Source: Coix lacryma-jobi var. lacryma-jobi (lineage: Eukaryota > Streptophyta > Magnoliopsida > Poales > Poaceae). From it: 64,000 bases of DNA. The notes below the pieces were generated by a model, which saw only the letters and a list, made by a program, of their open reading frames with translations, made no database searches and was not told where the DNA came from. The translations under genes were made by a program, and so were the position numbers. Shown in pieces: positions 22,677 through 35,239 of this stretch (its first letter is position 1; the number at the start of each line of letters is the position of its first letter). The stretch covers positions 150,852,305 to 150,916,304 of the forward strand of contig CM019824.1 of the NCBI GenBank assembly GCA_009763385.1. The letters run 5' to 3'.

Positions 22677-25390
22677 ATGGATCGCGGCGTGGGCAAACCA
22701 CCGTTCTTTGATGGGACGAACTATGCGTATTGGAAGATACGCATGTCGGCCTATCTGCAGAGTTTGGGTGCTTCTATTTGGGATATTTGCAACTCTGCTG
22801 ATTACGTGGTCTTGGCTGCTCGTGTTTCTCAGCAACAGATCGATGAGCACGATGCCAATAGCCGAGCCCGTAATGCTCTCTTTTCTTGTTTGAGCATGGG
22901 TGAGTTTGATCGTGTTTCTCACCTTGCTACGGCTCGGGAGATCTGGGACACCCTCATGCGTTTCCATGAGGGCACCTCTCAAGTCAAAACCCGACTCTAC
23001 GAGTCGTTCAAGCGTGAGAGTATGAGAACTTTCGACATCAGCCTGGCGAGAGCATAGAAAGTTTATTCGCTCGCTTTCAGGTGATTGTCAACAGGATGAG
23101 GGCTAACAAGGAGCAGTTGCCTTTGACGATCATGAGCGTGCTTTGAAGCTCTTGCACACTCTTGATCGGTCGGATGTGGGGATTCCAGGTTCAGGCGATC
23201 ATCGAATCGCCTAACTATGAGACCCTCACGTGCGACGAGCTCTTTATAGCTCAAGTCCAGTGAGATTGACGCCATGTCGAGGGCTTCTTATGCGAGTCCT
23301 TCTGGCCCACTATGGCTTTGGTTTTCTCTGGCTCTTCTAACCCCTCTGCTGGCGTTGCACTTTCTTCACTCTTTTCTGTCACAGAGGACCAGCTTGAGTC
23401 TTGGGGGAATACAGTTGGCATGCTCGCCAACCGGTTTCACGCGTTCCACAACAACCGCATGAACCGTCGCCGCGGTGGAGGACGCTCATGCTATGAGTGC
23501 GGCGACCCGACCACTTCATTCATCGCCAACTGCCCCAAGAAGAAGCATTCGTCTGGGAAGGGCGATCATGGGCACAAGTACGACTCCAGCAAGCGCAAGG
23601 AGAAGTACGTCCCCGCGAGGCACAAGCGGAGGGGCGGCTTCGACAAGGAGTACATCAAGAAGAAGTACTTGGAGAAGGCCCAGGCTGAGCAGCGTGCGTT
23701 CTTCGCCACGCTCAGCGACGTCGATGGCTCGGATGACGACTCCGCTTGCTCAAGCGATGACGAGTCCGAGAAGAAGAAGAAATCGAGGACAAGCTGAACG
23801 TCTCTGCTTCTTCTTCGCCGACGACGATGGCCTCTGCACCATGGCGCTTGGTGATGAAGTCGAGGCAAGCTGGAGCACACCCCTCGGAACAACGACGACG
23901 ACGACCTCCCCAGGTATCTCTCACCCACGACGACGAGCTTTCTGCTGAGGTCGAGAAGCTTTCTTACTGCCGGCTCCTTAGTCAGGACAAGTTGCTTAGG
24001 CGTGCCGCTAGAGAACGCAAGGAGTTTAGGCAGAAGTGGGAAGACACGGTGAGGGAGCTTGAGTTTGCCAAGTCCACCGTGGTTGTGTCGGAAGAGGTTG
24101 AGTGTGAGTCGTGCACCACGCACATGACTGATCTTCTCACTTGAGAGGAAAGTATGCTGCGTTGTTGGAGAGCTGGATGAGATGAGGCCAGACCTCTTTG
24201 CTGGGTGCATGCAAGACCTGTCCCGTCTTGCAATCTGAGTTGCAGAGAAGAATGCCAAGATTGTGTCTCTTGAGGAGGCCAGCTCAGGTAGCACTGGAGT
24301 GGCGAGGTGCGTTTTGTGCGAGGGCTTGGAGATGGAGATTGCCAATGTGAAGCATGGCAAGATGCAAACCGAGGAAGAAAACACATACCTTCGGACCATC
24401 TTGTCATGGGTCTCCTGTAGTGAGCCGCAGCTCGGGATGATGATCTCCCAATTCAAGCGAGCTGCTGGGGCTCCTGGTGTAGGTTTTGCTCAGGGTGTTG
24501 ATCTTTCTGCTTTTGGAAGATTGGAGAGTCGAGTGGTTTGAATCCATGTGAGAAGCCCTAACTCCACCACACTACTCCCAGCTTGCCAAACTTCCACCCA
24601 AAGAGCCTGCCAAGCCTACCACCAAAGATGGTGTGGTTGAGGAACCCCGAGAGCTCCTCCCAAGAACCAAATTTTGGGCACCCAAGCCAAACCACCTCAA
24701 GAACAAGCTTGAGCTATGCCACCATTAGAGAGGAGTGTTTGCCTCAGAAGGGCAAAGTGAACCACACCCACAGCCTGGTCACCAACAACCCCCTTTGCGT
24801 GCGGTGAGGTACCAGTGTGATTTCTGTGGGAGGGATGGTCACTTGATCGAGTTCTGTTTCCGGCGCAAGCGAGAGGCGCGCGTGCTCGGGAGATGAGAAA
24901 CCCGGACATGTACCATCCCTCATGGTGGACATGTGCCGAAGCTCAGGGGAGAGCTGCTAGGCCCGGACGTCAAGGTCCCCGGCCTAGGCAGAGATGAGAG
25001 CCCCGAGGAGGGAGACTAGGCCTAGAGGTCCAGCACCTCAGTTGTTAGGCCTAGGCAGGAGAGAGCTCCGAGGAGAGACGCTAGAGCAGTTGAGCCCCAG
25101 GCTCCTAGCGTAGATCTCGTAGAGAGCGGCCCGACGGGGTCCTGCTTTTGCAGAATGGACCCCGTGGCGGAGGCTTAGTTGAGCGCTTTCCCCCACCGCA
25201 GTTTGAGTACCGCGGTGAGCGCTTCTTCCCCAGCGGACCACGTTTTCCTGTACGTGGTGATCGCTACCCCCGTAGACAGGCTAGGAATAGTTTTTACACT
25301 GACCGTTCTTTTGAGCAGCCGGCCCAACACTGGTATTCTCCTTACTTCACTAACCCCAGTGTTGGACCGTATGCTCACCCTATGTCTTTT
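22677..25390 (+). pseudogene. Element C gag (frameshifted)
   Basis: The ATG at 22677 begins MDRGVGKPPFFDGTNYAYWK, typical of Copia gag. The frame breaks near 23050 and resumes at about 23312-23797 with a zinc knuckle CYECGDPTTSFIANC, whose central His is lost, probably by a small indel. A Lys/Asp/Ser-rich segment and a coiled-coil stretch (about 23930-24520, LSAEVEKLSYCRLLSQDKL, QKWEDTVRELEF) follow with several stops and shifts. A second, intact CCHC, CDFCGRDGHLIEFC, lies near 24815-24855. A Pro/Arg/Tyr-rich tail runs to the protease. Gag forms the particle and binds the RNA; two separated knuckles and a long coiled coil fit Sireviruses. Confidence 0.8.
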
Positions 25391-25401
25391 TATTGATGTA
25401 G

Positions 25402-28400
25402 GTGAGACGGTTGGAGGACATTTGGTTGGTGGATTCTGGTTGCTCGAGGCACATGACCGGAAACGCCAAGTGGTTCTCCAGCCTTAGCCCGGTCGCCGGA
25501 AAGGAGTACATAACCTTCGGCGACAATAGTAAAGGTAAGGTATGTCTCGTGGGACGGTGCGGGTTAATGAGCACTTTGTGTTGCGCGATGTTGCTCTTGT
25601 TTCTAACCTGCATTTTAACCTTCTTTCTGTTTCGCAACTTTTTGATGATGACTATGAGATTCGTTTAAACCGAACCTTAGTCGCATCTTAGATCCTCAGG
25701 GCGATCTTGTATGTCTGATTTCGCCCTTTGGGAAAGTCTTTCGCGCGAATTTCTCTCGAGTCGTTTGGTTCTTCTCGCTGTCTTTTGGCTAGTCCTTCTT
25801 CCCTCCGATCTTTGGAAGTGGCATAGGAGGCTCGGTCATTTAAGCTTCGACTTGCTTGCAAGACTTAGCTCACTTGGCCTAATCCGAGGATTGCCCAAGC
25901 TTTCGATGGAGAAGGATCTAGTTTGCCATTCTGCAGACATGGAAGATGGTTGCCGCTCCCCACCATCCAGTGACTAAGGTCATGACCTCGCACCCGGAGA
26001 GCTTTTACACATGGACCTTGTTGGTCCGGCTCGGGTGAGCTCGGTTGGTGGCAAGTGGTATGTTTTGGTTGTTGTTGACGACTTTTCGAGATATTCGTGG
26101 GTCTTCTTTTTGACTGAGAAGACTGAGACTTTCTCCTTCGCTCGCAATCTGATTTTGCGTCTTCAGAACGAGTTCCCTTTGAACTCGATGCGAGCTATTA
26201 GAAGTGATAATGGTTCCGAATTCAAAAATTCGGATTTTGAGAAGTTTTGTAACCGCCTTGGCTTGGAGCATCAGTTTTCTTCCCCCTACACCCCACAAAA
26301 TGGTGTTGTAGAGAGGAAGAATCGGACCCTTGTTGAGATGGCCAGGACGATGCTTGATGAGCATAGGACTCCTAGGCGCTATTGGGCCGAAGCTATGAAC
26401 ACTGCATGCTATATTTCCAATCGCATTTTTCTGAGAGCTTTCTTGAAAAAGACTTCTTATGAGTTGCGTTTTGGCAAACTGCCCAAGGTGAGTTATTTTC
26501 GAGTTTTTGGTTGCCATTGTTTTATACTCAAAAAGGGCAACTTGGACAAATTTGAATCTCGTTCTTCTGACGGTGTGTTTTTGGGTTATGGCACTCACAC
26601 TCGAGCTTATCGTGTACTTAACCTTGACACTAACCGAGTCATGGAGACATCCGATGTCACCTTCGACGAGACCATGGTTTGTCCTTCTTCTCGTTTTGAG
26701 CGTGCAGGTGATCATGAGGTTGGTGAGCCTCTTTTTGATGACGAGGACGAGGGTGCTGAAGGTATGGATGATCCAGCACCCCCTCCACCTGCCGTGCCGC
26801 AAAGAGCGGCCTCGACGACGACTCACGGCCCGACACCTCTTCTTCCTGGGGGCCGTGGGATCCGCCACCCCCCCGAGCGTACCATTTGTACCCGGGGAGG
26901 CACCAGCTGCTGTTGAGGGGGGCCACTACTTCAGCTCGGGAGGCGCCACGACATATCCAGCGCCAGCACCCCCTCAGCAGATGATCGGCAACATCGACGC
27001 GAACGGGTCACTCGGTCCAGGTCACAGCAAATCTCACTTCGCTCATTCTGCTTTTGTTGCTAATTTTGAGCCCCGAGATGTTGGACACGCTTTGACGGAT
27101 CCGGATTGGGTTAATGCCATGCATGAGGAGTTAGAAAATTTTGAGCGAAATCGGGTTTGGGTTCTAGTTCCACCTCCACCTGACTGTAAGCCTATTGGGA
27201 CAAAATGGGTTTTCAAAAACAAGCAAGGAGAGGATGGCCACGTTGTTAGAAACAAGGCCCGGCTTGTAGCGAAAGGCTATAGTCAGAAGGAGGGGATAGA
27301 TTATGAGGAGACGTTTGCTCCTGTAGCTCGTTTGGAGGCTATTAGGATACTCTTGGCTTTTGCTGCATCCAAAGGCTTCAAACTTTTTCAAATGGATGTC
27401 AAGAGTGCCTTCTTAAACGGCTACATAGAGGAGGAGGTTTATGTTGAGCAACCCCCCGGTTTTGAAAATCCCAAGTTTCCAAACCATGTCTTTAAACTTC
27501 ATAAAGCTTTATATGGTTTGAAACAAGCCCCTAGAGCCTGGTATGATAGGTTGAAAACCTTTTTGCTTGCTAAGGGTTTTAAAATGGGATGTGTAGATAA
27601 AACGCTCTTTCTCCTCCGGCAAGGCAAAGACACGCTCTTGGTCCAGATTTACGTGGATGATATCATTTTCGGTGGTTCTTCTCATGCTCTGGTTGCCAAG
27701 TTTGCAGATACTATGAGCAGGGAGTTCGAGATGAGCATGATGGGCGAGCTGACATTCTTTCTCGGTTGCAAATCAAGCAATCCCGAGAGGGGACATTTGT
27801 GCACCAGGGCAAGTACACCAAGGACTTGCTGAAGCGGTTCGATATGGGTGAGGCCAAGCCTCTTCCAACACCCATGTCGACGACGACTGCCCTGGATGCA
27901 GATGTGGATGGAGAAGCAGTGGACCAGAAGGAGTACCGCAGCATGATCGGGTCGCTCTCTACCTGACGGCGACACCCCGCATCCCAGTTCGCGGTGTGTC
28001 TGTGTGCGCGCTTTCAGGCGTCGCCCGCGCACTCTCACCGTCAGGCGGTGAAGCGATTTTCAGGTACCTTCGTTTCACGCTGAGTTCGGGATTTGGTATT
28101 CTGCTTCCTCCACCCTCTCCCTTTGCGGTTATTCGGATGCTGATTTTGCTGGTTGTCGTATTGAGCGCAAGTCCACTTCTGGGACTTGCCAGTTATTTGG
28201 TTCTTCTCTTTGTTTCGTGGTCTTCTCGCAAGCAGTCTAGCGTCGCTCAGTCCACTACGGAGGCTGAATATGTTGCTGCGGCTAGCTGCTGTTCCCAGTT
28301 GCTTTGGATGATGGCCACTTTGCGTGATTTTGGTCTGAGCTTTTCTCGCGTGCCTTTGCTTTGTGACAGCACGAGTGCCATTAGCGTTGCTAAGAACCCC

Positions 28401-28622
28401 GTGCTTCACTCGAAGACCAAACACATTGATGTGCGCTTTTCATTTCTGCAGACCACCAGGAGAAGGGTGATATCGACCTTCGCCATGTCGATACTCATCA
28501 TCAACTGGCTGATATTTTTCACCAAGCCTTTAGACGAATCAACCTTTAATCGGTTGAGGGGTGAGCTTGGTGTGTGTTCCCTTTTAGATGGGGAAACATT
28601 TTGGATCTGTATATTTGACTGA
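25402..28622 (+). pseudogene. Element C pol: protease, integrase, RT, RNase H
   Basis: Protease motif LVDSGCSRHMTGN is near 25430. The zinc-binding region starts WHRRLGHLSFDLL (about 25818) but its Cys pair is shifted out of frame near 25930. The integrase core runs 26011-26760 with D in MDLVGPA, D in RSDNGSEF and E in VERKNR. RT spans about 27090-27760 with KWVFKNKQ, FAPVARLEAIR and YVDDI near 27653. RNase H (about 28210-28560) has SWSSRKQSS, STTEAEYVA and LLCDSTSAI. Frames change near 26800, 27775, 27965 and 28050, so no single protein is encoded. The integrase and RT blocks remain open and well conserved, fitting a recent insertion. Confidence 0.85.
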
Positions 28623-29550
28623 CTCTTTTGTCTTTCTTTTCTTTTGCATTTTAGCATACGCATTTACATTCTGAGCTTCATGTTTATAATCACTAGAATG
28701 TAACTATGCTCTATTTAGTATGCTCCGATGCTTATATGGATGCTTGTAGCTTATGCTCTTCTGATCACTAGTACATGTTATGAGCTGAGCTATTTTGGAA
28801 TGGTGAATTTACTTAAAACTTACAATCTGAAAATGTTCACCATTGAGATATGCAACTAGCATGTGTAGGATATGTTGAGTTCACTCGTGCTTTTCATATA
28901 TGCTAGGTTGCTATGTCTCTAGTTATGAGTCATTCACTTGCTTGGTCTGTTCATATCATGTATAAAATTTGAACCAAGTTTTAGTGAATTGAAAAGATCG
29001 AGATGGGATTGCTTGTCAACACCTCATGGTATCGAGACTGTTTCTCATTGCACTTTGAGTTAAACTTGAGCCGTGTAGTGTATGACCGAAACCGTAGCTT
29101 CAAGCTTCTGATTGCTTCGGCATAGGCTTCGCTCGGTTGAAAAGTTAGGCAAAGACAAGCTTTCAACCTCTCGCAATCACATGCTAAATAATTGAACTTG
29201 TGAAGTCTTCACCGCTGCAACTCCAATATAAAATGAAATCACAAGTATATGCTTCATTCCTATGCATGATGATTGAACTTTGCTAGGGTAGTTCACCTTG
29301 TATACATGTTTAGCACTTGTCTGGATTCCTATCTATACATGTGTAGTGCTATTCTGATGGTGACTATCTTTTTGGCTAAAAACTGCTCACTTGCTCATAT
29401 GCTTCATATTTCGTATGTGTGATCAGTTTGAGCCTTCGCTATTTGAGTGCTTAGTTGTGCCATTGGAGCTATACCGATTAGCATTTTTGCACTCTTTTGA
29501 TTATATGCCTGAAGCTGCTAACTTGCATTTCTGACTTCATATGCATTTTA
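28623..29550 (+). other. Element C 3' untranslated region, AT-rich part
   Basis: No gene is seen. This AT-rich non-coding sequence lies between the pol end and the reiterated purine tracts. Confidence 0.6.
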
Positions 29551-29726
29551 GAAGGGGGAGTTTTGTTGGCTCAAGGGAAGAGTTTGTGCTTGATAAGTGC
29601 ATTTTCAACTAAGGGGGAGAGTTTTTGCAAATCATATGTCTCCTGGCGTTCAATTAAGGGGGATTTTTGCTAAGGGGGAGATTTTCAGATCTTTATGCTC
29701 TTCTCTTGTTGGACCTAAGGGGGAGT
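29551..29726 (+). repeat. Reiterated PPT-like motifs of element C
   Basis: Five AAGGGGGA-type tracts lie near 29552, 29611, 29655, 29671 and 29717, well before the true PPT at 30200. Multiple PPT copies near the 3' LTR have been reported for Sireviruses. Confidence 0.75.
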
Positions 29727-29755
29727 CCCGGTTGCTTGCACTTGTCGAGGGGAGT

Positions 29756-30064
29756 TTGCTAGTTGTGTTGAGCCGTTGCCTCTATCTTGAGGGACTAGCA
29801 AACATTTTCCTCATTTGGCATCGAGTTTGATTTCATTGGTTCGAAGACTTTTCAATTGTTTTTCAATTGGTTCGGAGTGGTTTTCGTGCTAGTTGTGTTG
29901 AGCCTCTGTGCTTCTATCTTGAGGGATTAGCACTTTGCCATTTTTTAGCTCCGATTTTAAATTGGTTTTCTGCTAGCGGTGTTGAGCCTGTTCTACCTCT
30001 TCTTGAGGGCTAGCTTTGCTTTGCTTGGTCGCGTCGAGCCGTTGCCCATGTCTTGGGGACCAAG
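29756..30064 (+). repeat. Four covarying hairpins in element C 3' untranslated region
   Basis: Four related units have a conserved inner segment (TTGAGCC ... CTTGAGGG or similar) enclosed by stems that differ but still pair: TTTGCTAGT/ACTAGCAAA (29756-29802), GTGCTAGT/ATTAGCAC (29886-29932), GCTAGC/GCTAGC (29972-30014) and CTTGGTC/GACCAAG (30024-30064). Confidence 0.75.
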
Positions 30065-30199
30065 TTCTCGCTTCTTCCACTTGACCTTCTTCGGCTTTGC
30101 TATGCTTTTGGGTCATTTGGTTGAGTTCTCTTCCTCTCCTTCCTCCTACCTTCTTCTTTCATTTTATGATTTGTGTGTGTAGTTGACAATGCACTCATC

Positions 30200-30210
30200 A
30201 AGGGGGAGAT
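30200..30210 (+). other. Polypurine tract of element C
   Basis: AAGGGGGAGAT lies flush with the 3' LTR start at 30211. Confidence 0.92.
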
Positions 30211-30654
30211 TGCGGATACATGGGTGTATGCCGAGTCTCTGAGTGATGAGTGATTGTCAACGGGTTTGATGCGCATGTTCTTTGGCTTATGTTGTGCAGG
30301 TGTCGAGCTCGAGACAGTGATCGAGGGCAAGGTGAAGGTCAAGTTGAGACGTGCCGTGCCGACGGACTGGGTGCGATGAAGGATGGGCGTGCCGTGCGGC
30401 CGGACGTGCCATGCCGATGTATCGAGCAGTGAAGGGCGGACGTGAGGCTTGGACTGAGGGACCGAAGTGCCTGAGGATCAGCTGTGGTGGCTGGCAGCCT
30501 GGGACAGCGACGAGCGGAGACTTGCGGGGCATGGTGTTGCTCGGGTCGAGGACCTGGGGACACGTGTCGGTGGACGGGGTGCACGGGCGGTGCATCCCCT
30601 CTACAGCTCCGGTTTGGTGGTTGAGCCAGGGAAAAACCACCGGGTGGACGGTTT

Positions 30655-30909
30655 CCGAGTTTGGGCCTCAAAACTCGGGTGCTCGGTTTCCAGGTTGAGC
30701 CACAAAACCTGGGCGCGGATGGTTTCCGAGTTTGGCCACAAAACTCGGGTGATGGGCCGGTTTCCGAGTTTGGGCCTCAAAACTCGGGCGCTGCGGGTTT
30801 CTGAGTTTGGGCCACAAAACTCAGGCTGGAGGCTGGTTTCCCGGTTTGGGCCTCAAAACCGGGGGTTGCTGGAAAATGCTGGTTTCCCGGTTTGGGCCAC
30901 AAAACCGGG
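30655..30909 (+). repeat. Tandem covarying hairpin array, 3' LTR of C
   Basis: This is the second copy of the array at 20891-21144. Here the sixth unit is fully paired (CCCGG/CCGGG). Confidence 0.85.
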
Positions 30910-31696
30910 GGTGCAGAGCGAGGACGGCACGTGGCAGCAATCGGAAGGTTACGTGGAGGCAACGCGGACGAGTTGTGCGGGCGTGGCCGTTGGATCTACC
31001 TACCACCGAGTTGGTCCAGAATAACCCTAGGGTTTAGCTGGTTCGCTCTGTAATTAGAATAGGAGGGGTAGAGTAGGAAATAGACTTAGACTAGAATAGG
31101 ATAAGTAGTCAGGGGAGACACCCTCCTCCCCTATCTCAGTTATTTCAGTTTTAGCCATCTCATTTGCTTCCGGCACTTAGGCTTCCTGCTCTCCCATCCC
31201 CTGCTGTAGCTGAGATCCGCAGAGAGACTTGAACTCTGTGTACTGTTGATTTTGAGGAAAGGAGGCCGTAACCTCCTTGTCGTAGCGTGTGTTTGCGCTT
31301 CGGCTTGCAATTCGTGGCTGTGATTTCCGTTGTGTTCGTGTTCTTCGCGGAATCCTTTTTCTCCACGATTTTCCCGTCGCTTGATCTCTTTGCTCGGTTC
31401 ATCTTTTGCAAATCCGTTTGAACCAAGTTGTTCTAGATCGTGAGGCACTTCTTTCCATCGAAGGAATCATCCTCAACCCCACGGTCTAGGAGATCGATCG
31501 ATTTTTAGTTTCGGGTCAAGTTTTCTTCCTTCCCCGAAATTCTTCGATTCACCGTTTGGAGATAGGTTCGAGCCATGATCTCTTAAAGATAGCTCACTAT
31601 ACTCCTTGTGACTCATCTCACCAAGTTTGATCCCTAGAGGAATTGTTTTGGGTGAGATAGAGGCAAATCGGTGGACGAACGGGGCTGCTGCGAGTC

Positions 31697-31979
31697 GACC
31701 GGACGCTCAGTCGGGGTGACCGGACGCTCGGTCCGTGAGTCCGGTCGATGAACAGCACGTAGCCGTGTTCTTCACTTTGACCGGACGCTCCATTCACGTT
31801 TTGACCGGACGCATCGCTTTCACTGTTCATCGTGCTTGTTCGTTTCTGACCGGACGCACTGCTCTCGACCGGACGCTCCGTACTCGTGAGTCCGGTCGCG
31901 AACAGTAAGGTTCCAGAGCCGATTTTGTTGACCGGACGCGTCCGGTCCCTGCTGACCGGACGCTGGCCAGAGTCCGGTC
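31697..31979. repeat. GACCGGACGC decamer cluster, 3' LTR of C
   Basis: This copy of the cluster at 21933-22214 includes the GACCGGACGCGTCCGGTC palindrome. Confidence 0.8.
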
Positions 31980-32388
31980 GATCCAGTTCGACGCGTTTTC
32001 GTCCGCAGTTTGCTCGTTCGTCTTTCGATTCGTGATACGTTTGTGGCGTTGGATTCCTAACTTCGTGCTCTACAGAATTTGGGCTTCCCGCTTTACAAAA
32101 TAGCCTGAATCCCCCTCGCGTTGCTCGGGGGAGGTTGAGGTTACCCAAAACCCATCCCGTCACTAGTTGACTTGCGTGAACTTGGGTGAGGAAGTTTTTT
32201 GGTGCCTCGCTGTGATCCCTGGGATCATCCACCCTCTTCCAAGGGTCGTGGGCATCACGTTTTTGGTAGTAGCTCTTGGGGATTGATTTTGGGACACTTG
32301 GCCAAAGTTTCGTGAGAAATTTTATTGGCTCCCATTCACCCCCCCCCCTCTGGTCGCCTTGCTTTTGCATTCTCGGTCCTTCAAAGCT

Positions 32389-34411
32389 CACTTTGAAGAC
32401 ATTGGCCCTTTGTGAAGTTCCTCAATCCGGTGGTGAGGTGTTCCTTTTCTTTCTTGAGCTTGTCATTCTCTTGTTGGAGCTCTAATTGAGATGGTGTCAT
32501 CTTGTAATCTCTCTCCATCTTCAATCTCTTGTTCTCTTCTTTTAGCATGACAAGCTCAAGTGTCATGCTATACTCATCATCTTGGGTCTCAACAATGACT
32601 TGCTTTGTGGTTGCAAGCTTCTCTAGATCAACTTTGAGCTTTGCATTCTCATTCTTGATCTTGATGTAATCATCATAGTGATTGGCCACAACCACACTCT
32701 TGCCTTTGCCACTAGCTCTTTGCTCATCATGCTCACTAACCAAGTCCTCACAAGATGTTGCTATGTCACACTTAACAACAAGGTTAGGAGCATCATGTGT
32801 CTCATGTGAAAGCATATCATAAGAAATGGTGAGAGCATCATAATCAACTTTCACTTGAGTGTATTGTTCTTTTAGCAAAGCATAACTAGTGGTAAAGTCA
32901 CTATGCATCTTATCAAGTTTTTCATTTTTAGCTATGAGCTCCTTGTTAGAGGACTTGAGCTCCTTGATAGTGGATGACATAGTTGCAAGTTCATCTTTAG
33001 TTCATCACTAGCATGAATAGCATGATCACATTTTTCAACAAGAGATTCATTTTCATCAACAAGCTTCTCATTCTTAGCTCTAGTCTTTCTTATGATTTTA
33101 GAGTAGTCATTTAGCAATTTGACAAGTTCATCATAAGTGGGAGCCTCAAATTCACCATCACTATCACTAGAGTCATCATCGTTTTGTACCTTCCGGTCAC
33201 CCTTGGCCATAAGGCATAGGTGTGTAGGTGATGATGGCGACGGTGGTGGTGGTGGTGTAGATGATCCAATGACTAAAGCGGCCACCTTCTCCTTCTCATC
33301 ATCACTATCTTCATTTGATGAGCCACCGGAGGAATCAATGTCGGTGAGCCAATCACCAACAATGTAAGCCTTTCCACCTTTCTTGTGGTGTTGCTTCTTC
33401 TTCTTGCCATCCTTCTTGTAGTAGGGCTTTTCATCCTTCTTCTCATCTTCACTTGATGAGTCATACTTCTTGCCCTTGTTCTTGTTCTTGTAGCTTTCTT
33501 TCTTGGGCTTGGTGCATTGATGAGCAAGATGGCCAAGCTCACCGCAATTGTAGCAATCCATTTCGGAGATTGGCCTCCTCTTGCTACTTGTGAAGAACTT
33601 CTTCTTTCTTGAGTCAAAGTTGACTCCATTCTTGTGAAGCTTCTTCAACATCTTGGTGGTCCTTCTCACCATGAGAGCAATGTTGGAGTCATCTTCTTCA
33701 TCACTTGTGCTCTCATGATGCACCACAATAGCCTTGGACTTGCCCTTCTTGTCATGGCTAGCTTTGAAGGCCAAGTCCTTCTTCTTGTCGGTGGAGGAGC
33801 CACCACTTGGTGTGATGTGCATGTACATCTCATGCGCATTGATCTTTCCCAAGATTTGAGTTGGTGTAGCGGTGGAAAGATCACCTTGATGTAGCACCGT
33901 CACGATGTGTCCATACTTCTCAATTGGAAGGACACAAAGAATCTTCCTCACAACATCGGATGGTTGCATTTGTGTGAGGCCAAGTCCATTTAGCTCTTCT
34001 ACAAGAACATTCAACGTGAGTACATTTCATTTGCACTTTCATTAGCATGCATATCAAAAGAGTGAAGTTTTTGCATAACTAAATGATAGCGTTCCTCACG
34101 CTCACTCTTGGTTCCCTCATGGAGCGCACAAATGTTTTCCCATAGATCATGGGCATTTTTGTGGTTCCGAACACGGTTGAACACATCTTTGCAAATGCCT
34201 CTAAAAAGAATGTTTTTGGCCTTTGCATTCCATTTATCATTTTCCTCCTCATTAGGAGTGAGGCTTGTGCCTTCCTTGGGCTTGGCAAAGCCGTTATGGC
34301 GGCATCACGGCATTTCACATCAACCGCTTCTAGGTACGACTCCATACGGATTTTCCAATATGGAAAGTCGTCTCCCTCAAACATGGGAGGTGGTCCATCA
34401 CCTCCGGACAT
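32389..34411 (-). pseudogene. Element B gag, N-terminal and central part
   Basis: Minus-strand gag begins at the ATG at 34411 (MSGGDGPPPMFEGDDFPYWK), about 40 bases after the PBS. A frame break near 34300 precedes the capsid-like segment open from 34014 (VRKILCVLPIEKYGHIV), then an intact CCHC knuckle CYNCGELGHLAHQC near 33560, Lys- and Ser/Asp-rich linkers, and a long coiled coil (about 33130-32390) with another frame change near 33000. Coding stops abruptly at 32389, where element C is inserted, and resumes at 20440. Confidence 0.82.
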
Positions 34412-34449
34412 CTTAACTCTAGGCGGTTAAGCCTAAATCGAGAGCACGA

Positions 34450-34461
34450 GGCTCCGATACC
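34450..34461 (-). other. Primer binding site of element B
   Basis: On the minus strand TGGTATCGGAGC begins two bases after the 5' LTR end, the same one-base variant of the initiator tRNA-Met site as in C. Confidence 0.85.
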
Positions 34462-35180
34462 AATTGAAAGGATCAAGATGCCCAAGAGGGGGGGTGAATT
34501 GGGCTTTTCTAAAACTTCTTGATAATAAAACTTATCAAGCCCCAATTAACCCCCTAGTGCCTGGAAGTGTGTTTGACAAGAATCAAATGCACAAAAGACT
34601 ATCGCTAAACCATTTCTACTCTAGAATTGCAATTCAACTTATGAAAGAACAACAAGTAAATGCGGAATTGAAATGCTCAAAGGTAAATGCGTAGAGAAGA
34701 GAGTAGAGATGACACGACGATCTTTTTGCCGAGGTATCGAGGTGTCGGCACACCCCCCTAGTCCTCGTTGGAGCACCCGCGCAAGGGTATCGCTCCCCCT
34801 TGATCCGCGCAAGGATCAAGTGCTCACTACGAGCTGATTCTTCGCCACTCCGGCCCGGTGAATCGCTCGCTACCGGTCACAACTTGGCTTGGGTCATCCA
34901 CAATGCCTCCGGATGATCACCAAGCTCTCCGATCGCCACCAAGCCGTCTAGGTGATGCCGATCACCAAGAGTAACAAGCAAGAACTCTCACTTGACCAAC
35001 GCAAGGCTAATGAGATGAGTGGATGCACACTTGCTACTCTCTATTCACTAATGAGGTGTTTGATCACTCAATTATCAAATCTCTCAACCTCACTAGGCCT
35101 CTTGCACTCACTTGGAATCACAATGTGTTTGGCAACCTTTCAAATGAGCAAGAGTTACAGCATGAATGAGGGGGAGGCAT

Positions 35181-35187
35181 ATTTATA
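35181..35187 (-). promoter_or_regulatory. TATA box in LTR of element B
   Basis: TATAAAT on the minus strand lies in GGGGTATAAATATGCC, about 715 bases into the LTR. Confidence 0.65.
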
Positions 35188-35239
35188 CCCCCCAACTCAA
35201 AACATGCACGAAGGGGTAAGTCCAGCCAGTTTACACACT

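Larger units (their letters stand above)
20446..32383 (+). mobile_element. Element C: complete Sirevirus (Copia), inserted in element B gag
   Basis: LTRs 20446-22613 (2168 bases) and 30211-32383 (2173 bases) both start TGCGGATACATGGG and end CGGTCCTTCA. The TSD AAGCT is present at 20441-20445 and 32384-32388. The interior has a PBS, gag with two CCHC motifs, protease, integrase, RT, RNase H, a long 3' untranslated stretch with reiterated purine tracts, and a PPT flush with the 3' LTR. The LTRs are nearly identical by eye, so the insertion is fairly recent, yet the ORFs carry many frameshifts. Confidence 0.95.
30211..32383 (+). repeat. 3' LTR of element C
   Basis: This copy of 20446-22613 is followed by the TSD AAGCT. 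The hairpin array is at 30655-30909 and the decamer cluster at 31697-31979. Confidence 0.93.

Noticed and set aside
29551..30064. Possible CRISPR-like or satellite array from regular repeats
   Set aside because: Units are too few and diverged, spacers are not uniform, and the context is the 3' end of a plant retroelement.
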